Positions 1 to 7,437 of a stretch of 15,394 bases of DNA are shown in pieces. The translations under genes and the position numbers were made by a program. Each line of letters begins with the position of its first letter. Within the stretch, counting starts at the first letter, position 1. The notes beneath the pieces were generated by a model, which was not told the DNA's origin, did no database searches, and was given only the letters and a program-made list of their open reading frames with translations. Origin of the DNA: Caryophanales bacterium UBA5729 (GTDB taxonomy: Bacteria > Bacillota_I > Bacilli_A > Izemoplasmatales > Hujiaoplasmataceae); the NCBI GenBank assembly GCA_002419505.1, contig DIGF01000026.1:1-15394 (forward strand), read 5' to 3'.

Positions 1-25
1 TCTAAGGTACTTTGTCAACAGTCTG

Positions 26-59
26 GGAATCCTAGAATAAAATCTAGGATTCCTTTTTT
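26..59 (+). terminator. Rho-independent terminator for a convergent gene off the left edge
   Basis: A perfect 11-bp stem (26-36 with 43-53) and 6-base loop is followed directly by six T residues at 54-59 on the plus strand, the layout of an intrinsic terminator for plus-strand transcription. Read on the minus strand the stem has no U-tract after it (bases 25 to 1 are mixed), so it is not a standard terminator for the GH2 gene. The GH2 stop codon (44-46) and its last codons lie inside the hairpin. Confidence 0.75.
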
Positions 60-2446
60 ATTGTAAATTCAAATTTTTGTGCGGGATAATTGTTAAACTT
101 CATGTTTAAAATCGCCTTGTCTTTTTTACCGGTTGTTTTTAAATAAATAGCTGAACTACCGCCATTTAAAGCTAGGGTTTTTGGCCCAACAATTTCTAAG
201 CCTTCGGTCACGCTAGCGCTGATAACTTCATTGCCATAATCTAGGATATTTTTAAATTGATCCACTTGTTCGATTTTTACTCGCACCATATCATAGGTAT
301 TTCCGTGAACAAGACTAACTGTATCAGGTGAAACAATTATTTCGCTTTCTGTCATATGGCCACGATAAACAGTTTTAACTAATTGATCATCAAGATAACC
401 TTCAAATCTAAAAGTCACAGGCGTCATTTCTTGATTGGCTAGATAAATACCGAATAATCTTGCTGCATCAGAAAAATTCATTTTGTTTACCAGCATCAGC
501 TTTACGACATTAAGTTTAGCCTTTAAAGGCATATCCATACCATATTTATTAAAATTCAAAAGGACATTTTTGATTCTTTTAGCATTTTTTTCAGAATAAC
601 CTTCATTAGCAACTAGCAAATCGCCAATTAAATCATCAATAATAATTGGCGAATACGGAAGGTAACTGTAATTATCATAATCGCCATAGTAAGTGTCGAT
701 ATATTGGTCGTTGCGATAGACTTTAATGTAGTCGCAATTAGTGTAAACGACAACTTCAGGGATTTTCATTTGATCATAATCCCCTGCAATTAAATTGCTA
801 GCAACAAACAACACCACTTCTTCTTCAGGTTTTTTTTGAGATTTATAAGCATAAGCTGCGTATTTTTCTGTGCGATGAATATCTAATACACCATGATGAC
901 AGATATGGTCATTAGAACCAAATTGGAAATGTGTATTATAATCAGCCATACACCAACCGATAGCGCCGGAGATATTATCGTAATAGTAATTATATTCAAT
1001 TACGTTTAAATGTCTTAATGAGTGCTCAACTCTTTTGTCAATAGCGTCAGTTTTTTTAGTTGGAAACATATGGCCGTTATATTCAGTTACTAGATAAGGA
1101 CATTTGATTCCTGCTACTTTTTGTGGAGCTTCTAACCCAGCATTATCACCACTGTGAGAAAAATCGTTATAGGTGTAGACATCTTCTAGTAAATTACTTT
1201 TTTTGAAATTCCTGACTCCTCCAGTTTGTCTGGTAGGATCTAATTCATGAGCAATTTTATTAGTTTCTTGATAAAATTCATCATCATCTTTTGATTCATT
1301 AATCCTGACGCCCCACAAACATATCGAAGGATGGTTAAAATGATGATTAATCATCGTTTTTAAATTATTAAAGGTTAATTCTTTGAAGTTTTCATTACCA
1401 ATGTAATTCCAGCCTGGCACTTCTTCAAAAACTAAAATACCTAATTCATCACACTTATTGATAAAATGGTCGCTTTGCATATAATGTGAAGTTCTCACAA
1501 TATTACAACCGAGGTTTTTCAAAATTTCTGCATCTAGTTCTTGGAGGGACTTTGGCGCTGCATATCCGACATAGGGATATGATTGGTGACGATTCAAGCC
1601 CATCAGTTTAACTTTTTCATTATTCAGCAAAAAACCGTTATCAGTAAAAAGCACTGTTCTAAAACCAAAGTTTTGGGTAATGCAATCAATGATTTCACTA
1701 TTCTTGATAATCATCACTTTGATTTGATAAAGTTTAGGTGTTGTGACCGACCATCTTGTGATATCGGATACTTTAGCATAGAAGATCTCGTTTCCCTCGA
1801 TTTCATCTTGGAAAACATGTTCCATAATCAATTTATGTTCATCATAAATTTCTGCTTTTACTTGATATTTTTCTTGGTTGTCATTAAGCTTAATGATTAA
1901 ATTTAATAACATCTCCGACTGAATGTTTACATTGATATCTTCAGCGAATATCCTTAAATCTTCGATATGATTCTTAGGTTTACAAATTAAATTAACCTCA
2001 CGATAAATCCCGCTAAAAGGCAGATAATCAACTAAGCCACCAAAAGGCGGGACATCGGCTATTTCATTGCCGTCGACGATAATTTTTAACAGATTATTAC
2101 CCGGTTTAACAAACTCATCAATCCTGATAGAAAAAGGTGTATATCCTCCTTCGTTTTCTTTGATCAACTGATGATTTAGATAGATAGATGATTTATTCAT
2201 AATTCCCATAAATTCCAGAAACAAACAAGCTTGTAATTGACTTTCATCAATTTCAAACTCTTTGAAATAAGTGCCAACAAATTGGCATACTTTTTCGTTA
2301 AAGTAAGCCAAAGGCACTTCTTTCATTGTATGTGGTATATTTACTAAAGAAAAACTTTTAAAATCGAAGGTTTCTTCCAGATATTTTTCCGAAAAGTTAT
2401 CCTTAAAATACCAATCATAATTTAAACCTTTAATTTCTCTTTTCAT
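44..2446 (-). CDS. GH2 family glycoside hydrolase, beta-galactosidase-like
   Basis: Retaining glycoside hydrolase of family 2, probably removing terminal beta-linked sugars (galactose most likely) from oligosaccharides in the cytoplasm; no signal peptide is seen. The chosen ATG at 2446 gives 800 residues starting MKREIKGLNYDWYF and has GAGGTG four to five bases upstream; the frame stays open to 2482, but those extra codons lack such a site and lie inside the alpha-galactosidase gene. Numbered from this ATG, an N-terminal jelly-roll sugar-binding domain (about 1-165) and an immunoglobulin-like domain (about 170-265) precede the TIM barrel. Barrel motifs are GLNRHQ near 285, IVRTSHY near 316-322, acid/base Glu384 in INES and nucleophile Glu455 in VTEYNG. 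The HHGVLD segment near 517-522 is typical of GH2 beta-galactosidases. The beta-glucuronidase NxK motif is not evident, but substrate cannot be fixed from sequence. It is the last gene of a four-gene operon, overlapping the upstream gene by 17 bp. Confidence 0.88.
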   Translation of the reverse strand: MKREIKGLNYDWYFKDNFSEKYLEETFDFKSFSLVNIPHTMKEVPLAYFNEKVCQFVGTYFKEFEIDESQLQACLFLEFMGIMNKSSIYLNHQLIKENEGGYTPFSIRIDEFVKPGNNLLKIIVDGNEIADVPPFGGLVDYLPFSGIYREVNLICKPKNHIEDLRIFAEDINVNIQSEMLLNLIIKLNDNQEKYQVKAEIYDEHKLIMEHVFQDEIEGNEIFYAKVSDITRWSVTTPKLYQIKVMIIKNSEIIDCITQNFGFRTVLFTDNGFLLNNEKVKLMGLNRHQSYPYVGYAAPKSLQELDAEILKNLGCNIVRTSHYMQSDHFINKCDELGILVFEEVPGWNYIGNENFKELTFNNLKTMINHHFNHPSICLWGVRINESKDDDEFYQETNKIAHELDPTRQTGGVRNFKKSNLLEDVYTYNDFSHSGDNAGLEAPQKVAGIKCPYLVTEYNGHMFPTKKTDAIDKRVEHSLRHLNVIEYNYYYDNISGAIGWCMADYNTHFQFGSNDHICHHGVLDIHRTEKYAAYAYKSQKKPEEEVVLFVASNLIAGDYDQMKIPEVVVYTNCDYIKVYRNDQYIDTYYGDYDNYSYLPYSPIIIDDLIGDLLVANEGYSEKNAKRIKNVLLNFNKYGMDMPLKAKLNVVKLMLVNKMNFSDAARLFGIYLANQEMTPVTFRFEGYLDDQLVKTVYRGHMTESEIIVSPDTVSLVHGNTYDMVRVKIEQVDQFKNILDYGNEVISASVTEGLEIVGPKTLALNGGSSAIYLKTTGKKDKAILNMKFNNYPAQKFEFTIKKES

Positions 2447-4793
2447 CTTCCACCTCAGAAATATAATATAGTCGAGAGCCAAAATCTCCCATTAATCTAA
2501 TCGAGTCATTATAACCAGTACCGATATATTTTTGTTTAGGTATAAACCCATATTTAGCAAGTGTTTTTCCCGATACTATTACTTGATCACTTTCTGCTTT
2601 GAATAAATAACGATTCTTCAAGAGATGAAAAAGCCAACCTCTGGAATTCAACTTAATTGGTAAAGCATGTTTGATAAGATAACCGAATGTATCGAGATTG
2701 AAAAATTGCTCGCGAACTTCAATTCGATAGGTTTTATTGGCATCGAGCATGGGTAAAGCGATTTTGTCAAAACTTGCATTCGGTTCTTGTAAGGTCTGAA
2801 AAAGACCTAAAATAGCTTCTTTTTTATCTTTAGAAACGACAACTAATTGCATTTCATTGGTTTCAAACGGATTTTTCAAACGATATAAATCACCAAATTG
2901 TAAAAGCTGGCGATGACGTTTATAATATTCGATTTGCCTTTTGATTACTTTGGTTTCAAAGCTAGTAAGTTTAGAGATATCGAACTCATAACCTAAAAGC
3001 CCAAAAGCACTAATATTGAATCTAGTTTCTAGTGGTGTTTTCCTTAAAACTTGTTGGGATGGACTATCGCTGACGTGAGCACCCATAACCGATTGTTTAT
3101 AACCATAATAAGTTCCATATTGGATTAAAAACCTTGAATGAGCGTCAGTATTGTCAGAGGCCCAAATTTGGGGCATGTAATAAAGCATGCCTAGATCAAA
3201 ACGATTTCCTCCGCTGGCACAAGATTCAAAAAGGATCTCAGGAAATTTGTCGGTTAAACGTTTCAATAAATCATATAGTCCTAGATAATAAAGATGGATT
3301 AACTTTCCTTGTTCAAGATTTGTTAAATTATCCGCAAATAAATCAGAGAAGTTACGATTCATGTCCCATTTACAATAAGCAATTTTAGAACCTGAAAACA
3401 ACTCGGATAAGGTGTTTTCCAAATAATCCACAACTTCTGTTTTTGCAAGATTAAGGATTAATTGGTTTCTTCCCAATGAAGCTTTATACTTCGGATGACT
3501 GATGACCCAATCAGGATGATTTTTATAAAGCAGAGAATCATAATTTACCATTTCCGGCTCTACCCATATTCCGAACTTCATTCCCAGGTTATTAATTTTA
3601 TGAGCTAACTTATCAATCCCTAGAGGCAATTTTTGTTTATTGACAAACCAATCGCCAAGTGAAGAGGTATCGTCATTTCTTTTGCCAAACCAACCATCAT
3701 CAAGCACGAATAACTCAACACCTAACTTTTTCGCTTTTTTAGCTAAATTTAGGAGTTTATTTTGCTTGAAATTAAACATGGTAGCTTCCCAGTTATTAAA
3801 TAAAACCGGACGCTCTTGATTCTTATAGTCCGGTTTAATTATCTGATTATTAATTAAGTTATGAAAATTCAAACTTAATTTGTTAAAGCCTTCTGCGCTG
3901 AAACTCAAGGCAGCTTCAGGCGTTACGAATCTAGCTTTGGCTTTAAGCAGCCAATAGAAGTCAAAAGAGTTTATTCCCATTTGGGCGCGAATTTGCGAAT
4001 AAGGATTCTTTTCGATTATTGCTTCAAAGCTACCGCTGTAGATTAGTGATATGCCATAACATTTTCCGTATTCCTCATTGGTTTTTTCGTTAGCGATAAT
4101 TATAAAAGGATTGTGATCTGCAGATGACACGCCTTTTTTAGAATCGATTTTAATAATCCCTGGAGCGATTTTTTGACGGTTAATCATTCTTTCTTTAATC
4201 CAAGCGCCATCAAAACTAGTTAAAGAGTAATCATCATCGATGATATCTAGATTCATACTCATGATTTTTTCAATTGTTAAGTCTTGTTCGCTTTCATTTA
4301 TCACAACTGCTCTTTTAGTAATTACATCTTCTTCTTCATAGACAGAATAATATAACTCCATTCTTAGTTTCCGAATATTATCAACTAAATTGATTACTAA
4401 ATTGGCTTTGTTATCGCCTCTAGTTTCTGGCATTTCAGGAAAAAGAGGTTTTTCTTCAGTAATTTGATAATCAAGATATAAAAAGTCAGTTAATCTTGAA
4501 CCGTCCTGGAAACGAAAGTGGGCCATTGGTTCACGAAAGTCCCCCTTGCCAAAGGTTGGCATTTCTAGAAAAGCTGTATTTAGATTAAAGGTTTTATCAG
4601 TTGAATCATAGATAACTTGAGAACCAATCTCAATTTGATGTTTTAGTTCTAAAGCTGCGTAATTCGTATCATAATCCAATTTATTGCCATAGTACAAACA
4701 CCCAAGATGGCCCTTGGGTAAAATTTGTAATATATAAGAAGTATTCTTGGTTTGGAGATGAAAAAGCTTTTTATCTTCAAAAAATTTAATCAT
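2430..4793 (-). CDS. GH36 alpha-galactosidase
   Basis: Retaining alpha-galactosidase that hydrolyses terminal alpha-1,6-galactose from melibiose, raffinose-type sugars or galactomannan fragments. At 787 residues it is slightly longer than the roughly 730 of typical bacterial tetrameric enzymes. A beta-sandwich N-terminal domain (about 1-320) precedes the barrel, which shows LFVLDDGWFGKR (361-372), FGIWVEPEMV (407-416), KWDMNR with nucleophile Asp477, ESCASGGNRFD (523-533) and SDNTDA with acid/base Asp547. These positions are within one residue of those I recall for the Geobacillus enzyme. No signal peptide is visible, so it should be cytoplasmic. The ATG at 4793 has TGAGGT five to six bases upstream. 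It sits 15 bp after the membrane-protein gene and overlaps the GH2 gene, so it is co-transcribed with both. The transporter that would bring in its substrate is not in this window. Confidence 0.95.
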   Translation of the reverse strand: MIKFFEDKKLFHLQTKNTSYILQILPKGHLGCLYYGNKLDYDTNYAALELKHQIEIGSQVIYDSTDKTFNLNTAFLEMPTFGKGDFREPMAHFRFQDGSRLTDFLYLDYQITEEKPLFPEMPETRGDNKANLVINLVDNIRKLRMELYYSVYEEEDVITKRAVVINESEQDLTIEKIMSMNLDIIDDDYSLTSFDGAWIKERMINRQKIAPGIIKIDSKKGVSSADHNPFIIIANEKTNEEYGKCYGISLIYSGSFEAIIEKNPYSQIRAQMGINSFDFYWLLKAKARFVTPEAALSFSAEGFNKLSLNFHNLINNQIIKPDYKNQERPVLFNNWEATMFNFKQNKLLNLAKKAKKLGVELFVLDDGWFGKRNDDTSSLGDWFVNKQKLPLGIDKLAHKINNLGMKFGIWVEPEMVNYDSLLYKNHPDWVISHPKYKASLGRNQLILNLAKTEVVDYLENTLSELFSGSKIAYCKWDMNRNFSDLFADNLTNLEQGKLIHLYYLGLYDLLKRLTDKFPEILFESCASGGNRFDLGMLYYMPQIWASDNTDAHSRFLIQYGTYYGYKQSVMGAHVSDSPSQQVLRKTPLETRFNISAFGLLGYEFDISKLTSFETKVIKRQIEYYKRHRQLLQFGDLYRLKNPFETNEMQLVVVSKDKKEAILGLFQTLQEPNASFDKIALPMLDANKTYRIEVREQFFNLDTFGYLIKHALPIKLNSRGWLFHLLKNRYLFKAESDQVIVSGKTLAKYGFIPKQKYIGTGYNDSIRLMGDFGSRLYYISEVEDEKRN

Positions 4794-4808
4794 TAATTAC
4801 CTCAATTA

Positions 4809-5504
4809 CTACTTGTTTTTATAATAAGGTTTAATTACAAAAAATATTAATCCCGCGAATACAATCAATTGTAAAACAACGGCCAAGATTACCAGCAATA
4901 GTTCAGAGAATAAATATCCAAAGAAGATGTTCTCTAAAAGTACTGAAGATAGATACGCCGGTGAGAAAATAAATAAATAACCGAGTGTTTCTGGCAAAAG
5001 GTTCATTAAGTAGATAAAAGGTATCAGCGAGAATATGACGATGTATAAGCAATAAAAAACTGTCATTTTAACATCATTTTTACTGATAATCGTAATGGAT
5101 ATCCCAATTACAATGTGAACTAGTAGACCAAGGATATAGGCTAATAAAAACAGAATTAAACTCAAGTGCATGTTTAAGACAAAATAGATGATAAATAAAT
5201 ATACAACTAGCGATATTAGTTGTAAAACAAGAGCTGCAAAGAGTTTTCCAATAATTATTTCTGTTGTATTATACGTTTTTGATATTTCCTCGTTATTTAC
5301 TTCTTTATCGACAAAAGTAATGATGGAATGGGTAATAACGGGAATGATGAAAAGGGAAAGATAAATAAATAATAAGGGTTCAATTTGACTGAAAAATCCC
5401 ATTGCCAAACCAAAAAGAATCGAGACAATAACAATCATGTGTAATATTCGGTATTCAGCGTAATTTTTAAAGTCGTTTTTAAATATTTTAATAATATTTT
5501 TCAT
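4809..5504 (-). CDS. ABC-2-type permease-like integral membrane protein
   Basis: A 231-residue, strongly hydrophobic protein with about six predicted membrane helices (roughly 20-39, 42-63, 84-108, 112-140, 149-168 and 200-225) and a short basic tail, KPYYKNK. The stretch after helix 2 (FVDKEVNNEEISKTYNTTE) followed by GKL resembles the conserved cytoplasmic segment of ABC-2 permeases that precedes helix 3, so a half-transporter permease is the best guess. No competent ATPase gene is adjacent in this window. The only ATPase-like partner is the degenerate C-terminal region of the gene immediately upstream, whose stop codon overlaps this ATG (ATGA). GAGGA six bases before the ATG supports the start. 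Function and substrate are unknown: it could be an exporter subunit using an ATPase encoded elsewhere, or a membrane anchor or sensor for the upstream regulator. Confidence 0.65.
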   Translation of the reverse strand: MKNIIKIFKNDFKNYAEYRILHMIVIVSILFGLAMGFFSQIEPLLFIYLSLFIIPVITHSIITFVDKEVNNEEISKTYNTTEIIIGKLFAALVLQLISLVVYLFIIYFVLNMHLSLILFLLAYILGLLVHIVIGISITIISKNDVKMTVFYCLYIVIFSLIPFIYLMNLLPETLGYLFIFSPAYLSSVLLENIFFGYLFSELLLVILAVVLQLIVFAGLIFFVIKPYYKNK

Positions 5505-6811
5505 ATTAGTTCCTCACTTTTAACTAAACTCTCATAACTAATTCGAGTAATTGTCCTAATGTTTACATGTTTGTATTTATTTATATATTGATGAAAATCA
5601 AATGTAGACAAATACGATTTTTCAATTATTTCTGTATGAAGGTATTCATCATCAATATAATCAATCAATAATGAGTTGTTTAATTTTGAAAGTAATTTAT
5701 CTGCGCTATGTTCAATTAATTCCATGGATTCATTCAAAATAAAAAATTTAGGAATATCAGGAGTAAATTCATATTCATCACTCAACACCACTATTTTACT
5801 AGTTTTAGTGATAATTGGCAAGATATCAAAGAAAAAGAGTTGGATTTCAGCTTGAGAAAATTTGTCAAATATATTATCTATTACAATAATAGGTGATTCT
5901 TGGAGTGATCTAAATAGAATTAGCAACAAAAATATTTCAAAATCTTTGTTTCTTTTAACACATCTGATAATGTCTCTATTAATGAACTTTTGATAATAAT
6001 TGATATCTTTAATGCTTTTTTTAATTAATTTCAAAACCAGCATTTTATAACCTGGATCGAAGAAACTGACTTTCTTTTTTAATTCTCTGACAATTTCCTT
6101 AGAATATAAAAAATCATGCGCAATCGAAATCCAGTCCTTTGGATAAGTAAAATCTAATTGATTGGTTAATATATATGTAACTCTTTCTTCTAGTACAAAA
6201 TTTTCTATTCTTATAGACTTTTGTGGTTTTTTTGATAATTTGTGATCATAAGCCACCAAATAATTCACAAGATCTTTAAGTTTCTTATCGACATCATGAT
6301 CAATAAAAAAGTTAGCTGGAAAATTATAGTAAAGGTTTTTTACAACCATAAGCAAATTTTCAAAATGCGGTAAACTTGAAAAACGATTAAGGTGAACTAA
6401 AAAACGATTAATCAACGGTCCTGCGCAGTTTTCGGTAATCATTTTATTTGTTTCAGGATCACCTAAATATTTAGTGATTATATTATAAAACTTTTTGTTA
6501 TAGGCATGAAAGGATATTAAATTACTGTATAGCTCAAAAAGAGTGTCTTCGATTTTATTCATTCTGCTTATACTATAATTTTTTTCCCTAAATAGAGATA
6601 TCTGTTCAACAATAATGTGGTCCATCAAAGCAAAAAACAAGTCTTGTTTACTATCAAAACGATAATAAAAACTACCCTTGTTATAATTTGCTCTTTTAAT
6701 AATTTCATTAATCGAAGCGTCAACATAAGTTTTGCTTGCAAACTCATCTACAACTGCATTAAAAAGTTCTTTATTCTCTAATAGCAACTGGGTTCTATCG
6801 CTTTTTTTCAA
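5501..6811 (-). CDS. TetR/AcrR-like regulator with a degenerate ABC-ATPase-like C-terminal region
   Basis: The N-terminal 60 residues are a clear TetR DNA-binding head: the helix-turn-helix covers about 33-56 (INEIIKRANYNKGSFYYRF). Residues 60-190 are helical, as in a TetR ligand/dimer domain, which would normally end near 200. Here about 235 more residues follow. They start with IRIENF (200-205), which resembles strand 1 of an ABC ATPase, and contain SPIIVIDNIFDKF (306-318), which resembles a Walker B strand with Asp312, then KIVVLSDEYEF (339-349) at the place of the switch strand. No P-loop or LSGGQ motif is present; catalytic Glu reads Asn313 and the switch His reads Asp345. Such a domain should not hydrolyse ATP. 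The start is a TTG with GAGGTG seven bases upstream. The gene heads the galactosidase operon and its TGA overlaps the permease ATG. TetR assignment is firm; the ABC-like reading is a hypothesis. Confidence 0.75.
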   Translation of the reverse strand: MKKSDRTQLLLENKELFNAVVDEFASKTYVDASINEIIKRANYNKGSFYYRFDSKQDLFFALMDHIIVEQISLFREKNYSISRMNKIEDTLFELYSNLISFHAYNKKFYNIITKYLGDPETNKMITENCAGPLINRFLVHLNRFSSLPHFENLLMVVKNLYYNFPANFFIDHDVDKKLKDLVNYLVAYDHKLSKKPQKSIRIENFVLEERVTYILTNQLDFTYPKDWISIAHDFLYSKEIVRELKKKVSFFDPGYKMLVLKLIKKSIKDINYYQKFINRDIIRCVKRNKDFEIFLLLILFRSLQESPIIVIDNIFDKFSQAEIQLFFFDILPIITKTSKIVVLSDEYEFTPDIPKFFILNESMELIEHSADKLLSKLNNSLLIDYIDDEYLHTEIIEKSYLSTFDFHQYINKYKHVNIRTITRISYESLVKSEELI

Positions 6812-6826
6812 AATTAATCACCTCAT

Positions 6827-6856
6827 TATACCACCTGGTTTAGACTGGGTAGTATA
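6827..6856. promoter_or_regulatory. Palindromic operator candidate for the TetR-like regulator
   Basis: An imperfect inverted repeat with 12-bp arms, TATACCACCTGG (6827-6838) and CTGGGTAGTATA (6845-6856), separated by 6 bp; 9 of 12 arm positions are complementary. It lies directly downstream of the predicted -10 box (6857-6862) and covers the expected transcription start, the typical position for an autorepressing TetR-family protein. Assignment to this regulator rests on position only. Confidence 0.6.
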
Positions 6857-6885
6857 ATTATAATACATTAGTTGAAAAAAGTAAA
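6857..6885 (-). promoter_or_regulatory. Promoter of the galactosidase operon
   Basis: On the minus strand a TTTACT -35-like box (6880-6885) is spaced 17 bp from a perfect TATAAT -10 box (6857-6862). Transcription would start near 6850, inside the palindrome at 6827-6856, giving a leader of about 40 bases before the TTG start at 6811. The -35 box directly abuts the terminator of the preceding operon. Confidence 0.6.
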
Positions 6886-6886
6886 T

Positions 6887-6918
6887 AAAAAAATCAGTTA
6901 TTTGCTAGATAACTGATT
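6887..6918 (-). terminator. Rho-independent terminator after the ycxB-like gene
   Basis: A perfect 10-bp stem (6892-6901 with 6909-6918) and 7-base loop is followed on the minus strand by a run of seven T residues (6887-6893, partly within the stem base). It begins 13 bases after the stop codon of the YcxB-like gene and closes the thyA-to-ycxB transcription unit. Confidence 0.85.
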
Positions 6919-6930
6919 CGCAGTAACTAT

Positions 6931-7425
6931 TTATCGTAATTTTAAGTTAAATTTCACGTTAAAGAACTGTGCTAGTTCATCTCTCTCTTCGATGCTCTCA
7001 AAGCCTTTAAAGTCAACAATATAGGTCTTTCTATCGTTTGTTTGTACCATAAAGAAGTCTCTTCCTTCTCTAACTTTCTGTACTTGAGTGTAATCAACTG
7101 TATATGTATTAACGTTTGTAACATTGAAACTTTCTTCAGTAAATACATATGTTTGCAAAAGAGGATTCTCTACAAGCGGTGATCGTTTAAGCATCTTGTT
7201 AGTCGTGAGTTTCTGCATCGCTAGGGTTAAAACATAGTATGCAACAAGTATTCCTAAGAGCAAGGCTGCATAACCCCATTCTGCTTCTACTAACATGTAG
7301 ATGATGAAAGCAAATGATATTATCGTAATGATGATGAAATTTTTAATCATGTAAGATTTTAGATAAAACCGATTGTACTTTAAGATTAATTCTTTATCGT
7401 ACAAAGTATTATTAGTGATTTGCAT
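6931..7425 (-). CDS. YcxB-like membrane protein
   Basis: A 164-residue protein with two predicted membrane helices (about 28-45 and 50-70) and a C-terminal soluble domain of about 85 residues. The domain pattern YTQVQKVREGRDFFMV followed by YIVDFKGF matches the YcxB-like family, a PH-like domain of unknown role found in Firmicutes membrane proteins. The frame could start at a TTG at 7431, but AAGGAGG (starting in the upstream stop codon) would then be only one base away. The ATG at 7425 has seven bases of spacing and is preferred. It is the last gene of the thyA operon, and a terminator follows its stop. No specific function can be given. Confidence 0.75.
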   Translation of the reverse strand: MQITNNTLYDKELILKYNRFYLKSYMIKNFIIITIISFAFIIYMLVEAEWGYAALLLGILVAYYVLTLAMQKLTTNKMLKRSPLVENPLLQTYVFTEESFNVTNVNTYTVDYTQVQKVREGRDFFMVQTNDRKTYIVDFKGFESIEERDELAQFFNVKFNLKLR

Positions 7426-7437
7426 TTTCAATCCTCC

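Noticed and set aside
1583..1900. Open frame of 105 codons on the plus strand
   Set aside because: It lies wholly inside the GH2 gene on the opposite strand, encodes a low-complexity protein with no recognisable family, and is best explained as a chance opposite-strand frame.
2447..2482. Upstream extension of the GH2 reading frame by 12 codons
   Set aside because: The extension lies inside the GH36 gene, has no ribosome site, and adds a hydrophobic stretch absent from the family; the ATG at 2446 has a good site.
3134..3388. Open frame of 84 codons on the plus strand
   Set aside because: It runs antisense through the catalytic region of the GH36 gene, whose motifs are intact; no ribosome site or family match was seen.
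6825..6830. Second TATAAT on the minus strand just before the regulator start
   Set aside because: Transcription from it would start within the ribosome binding site, and no -35-like box lies 16-18 bp upstream; the box at 6857-6862 fits better.
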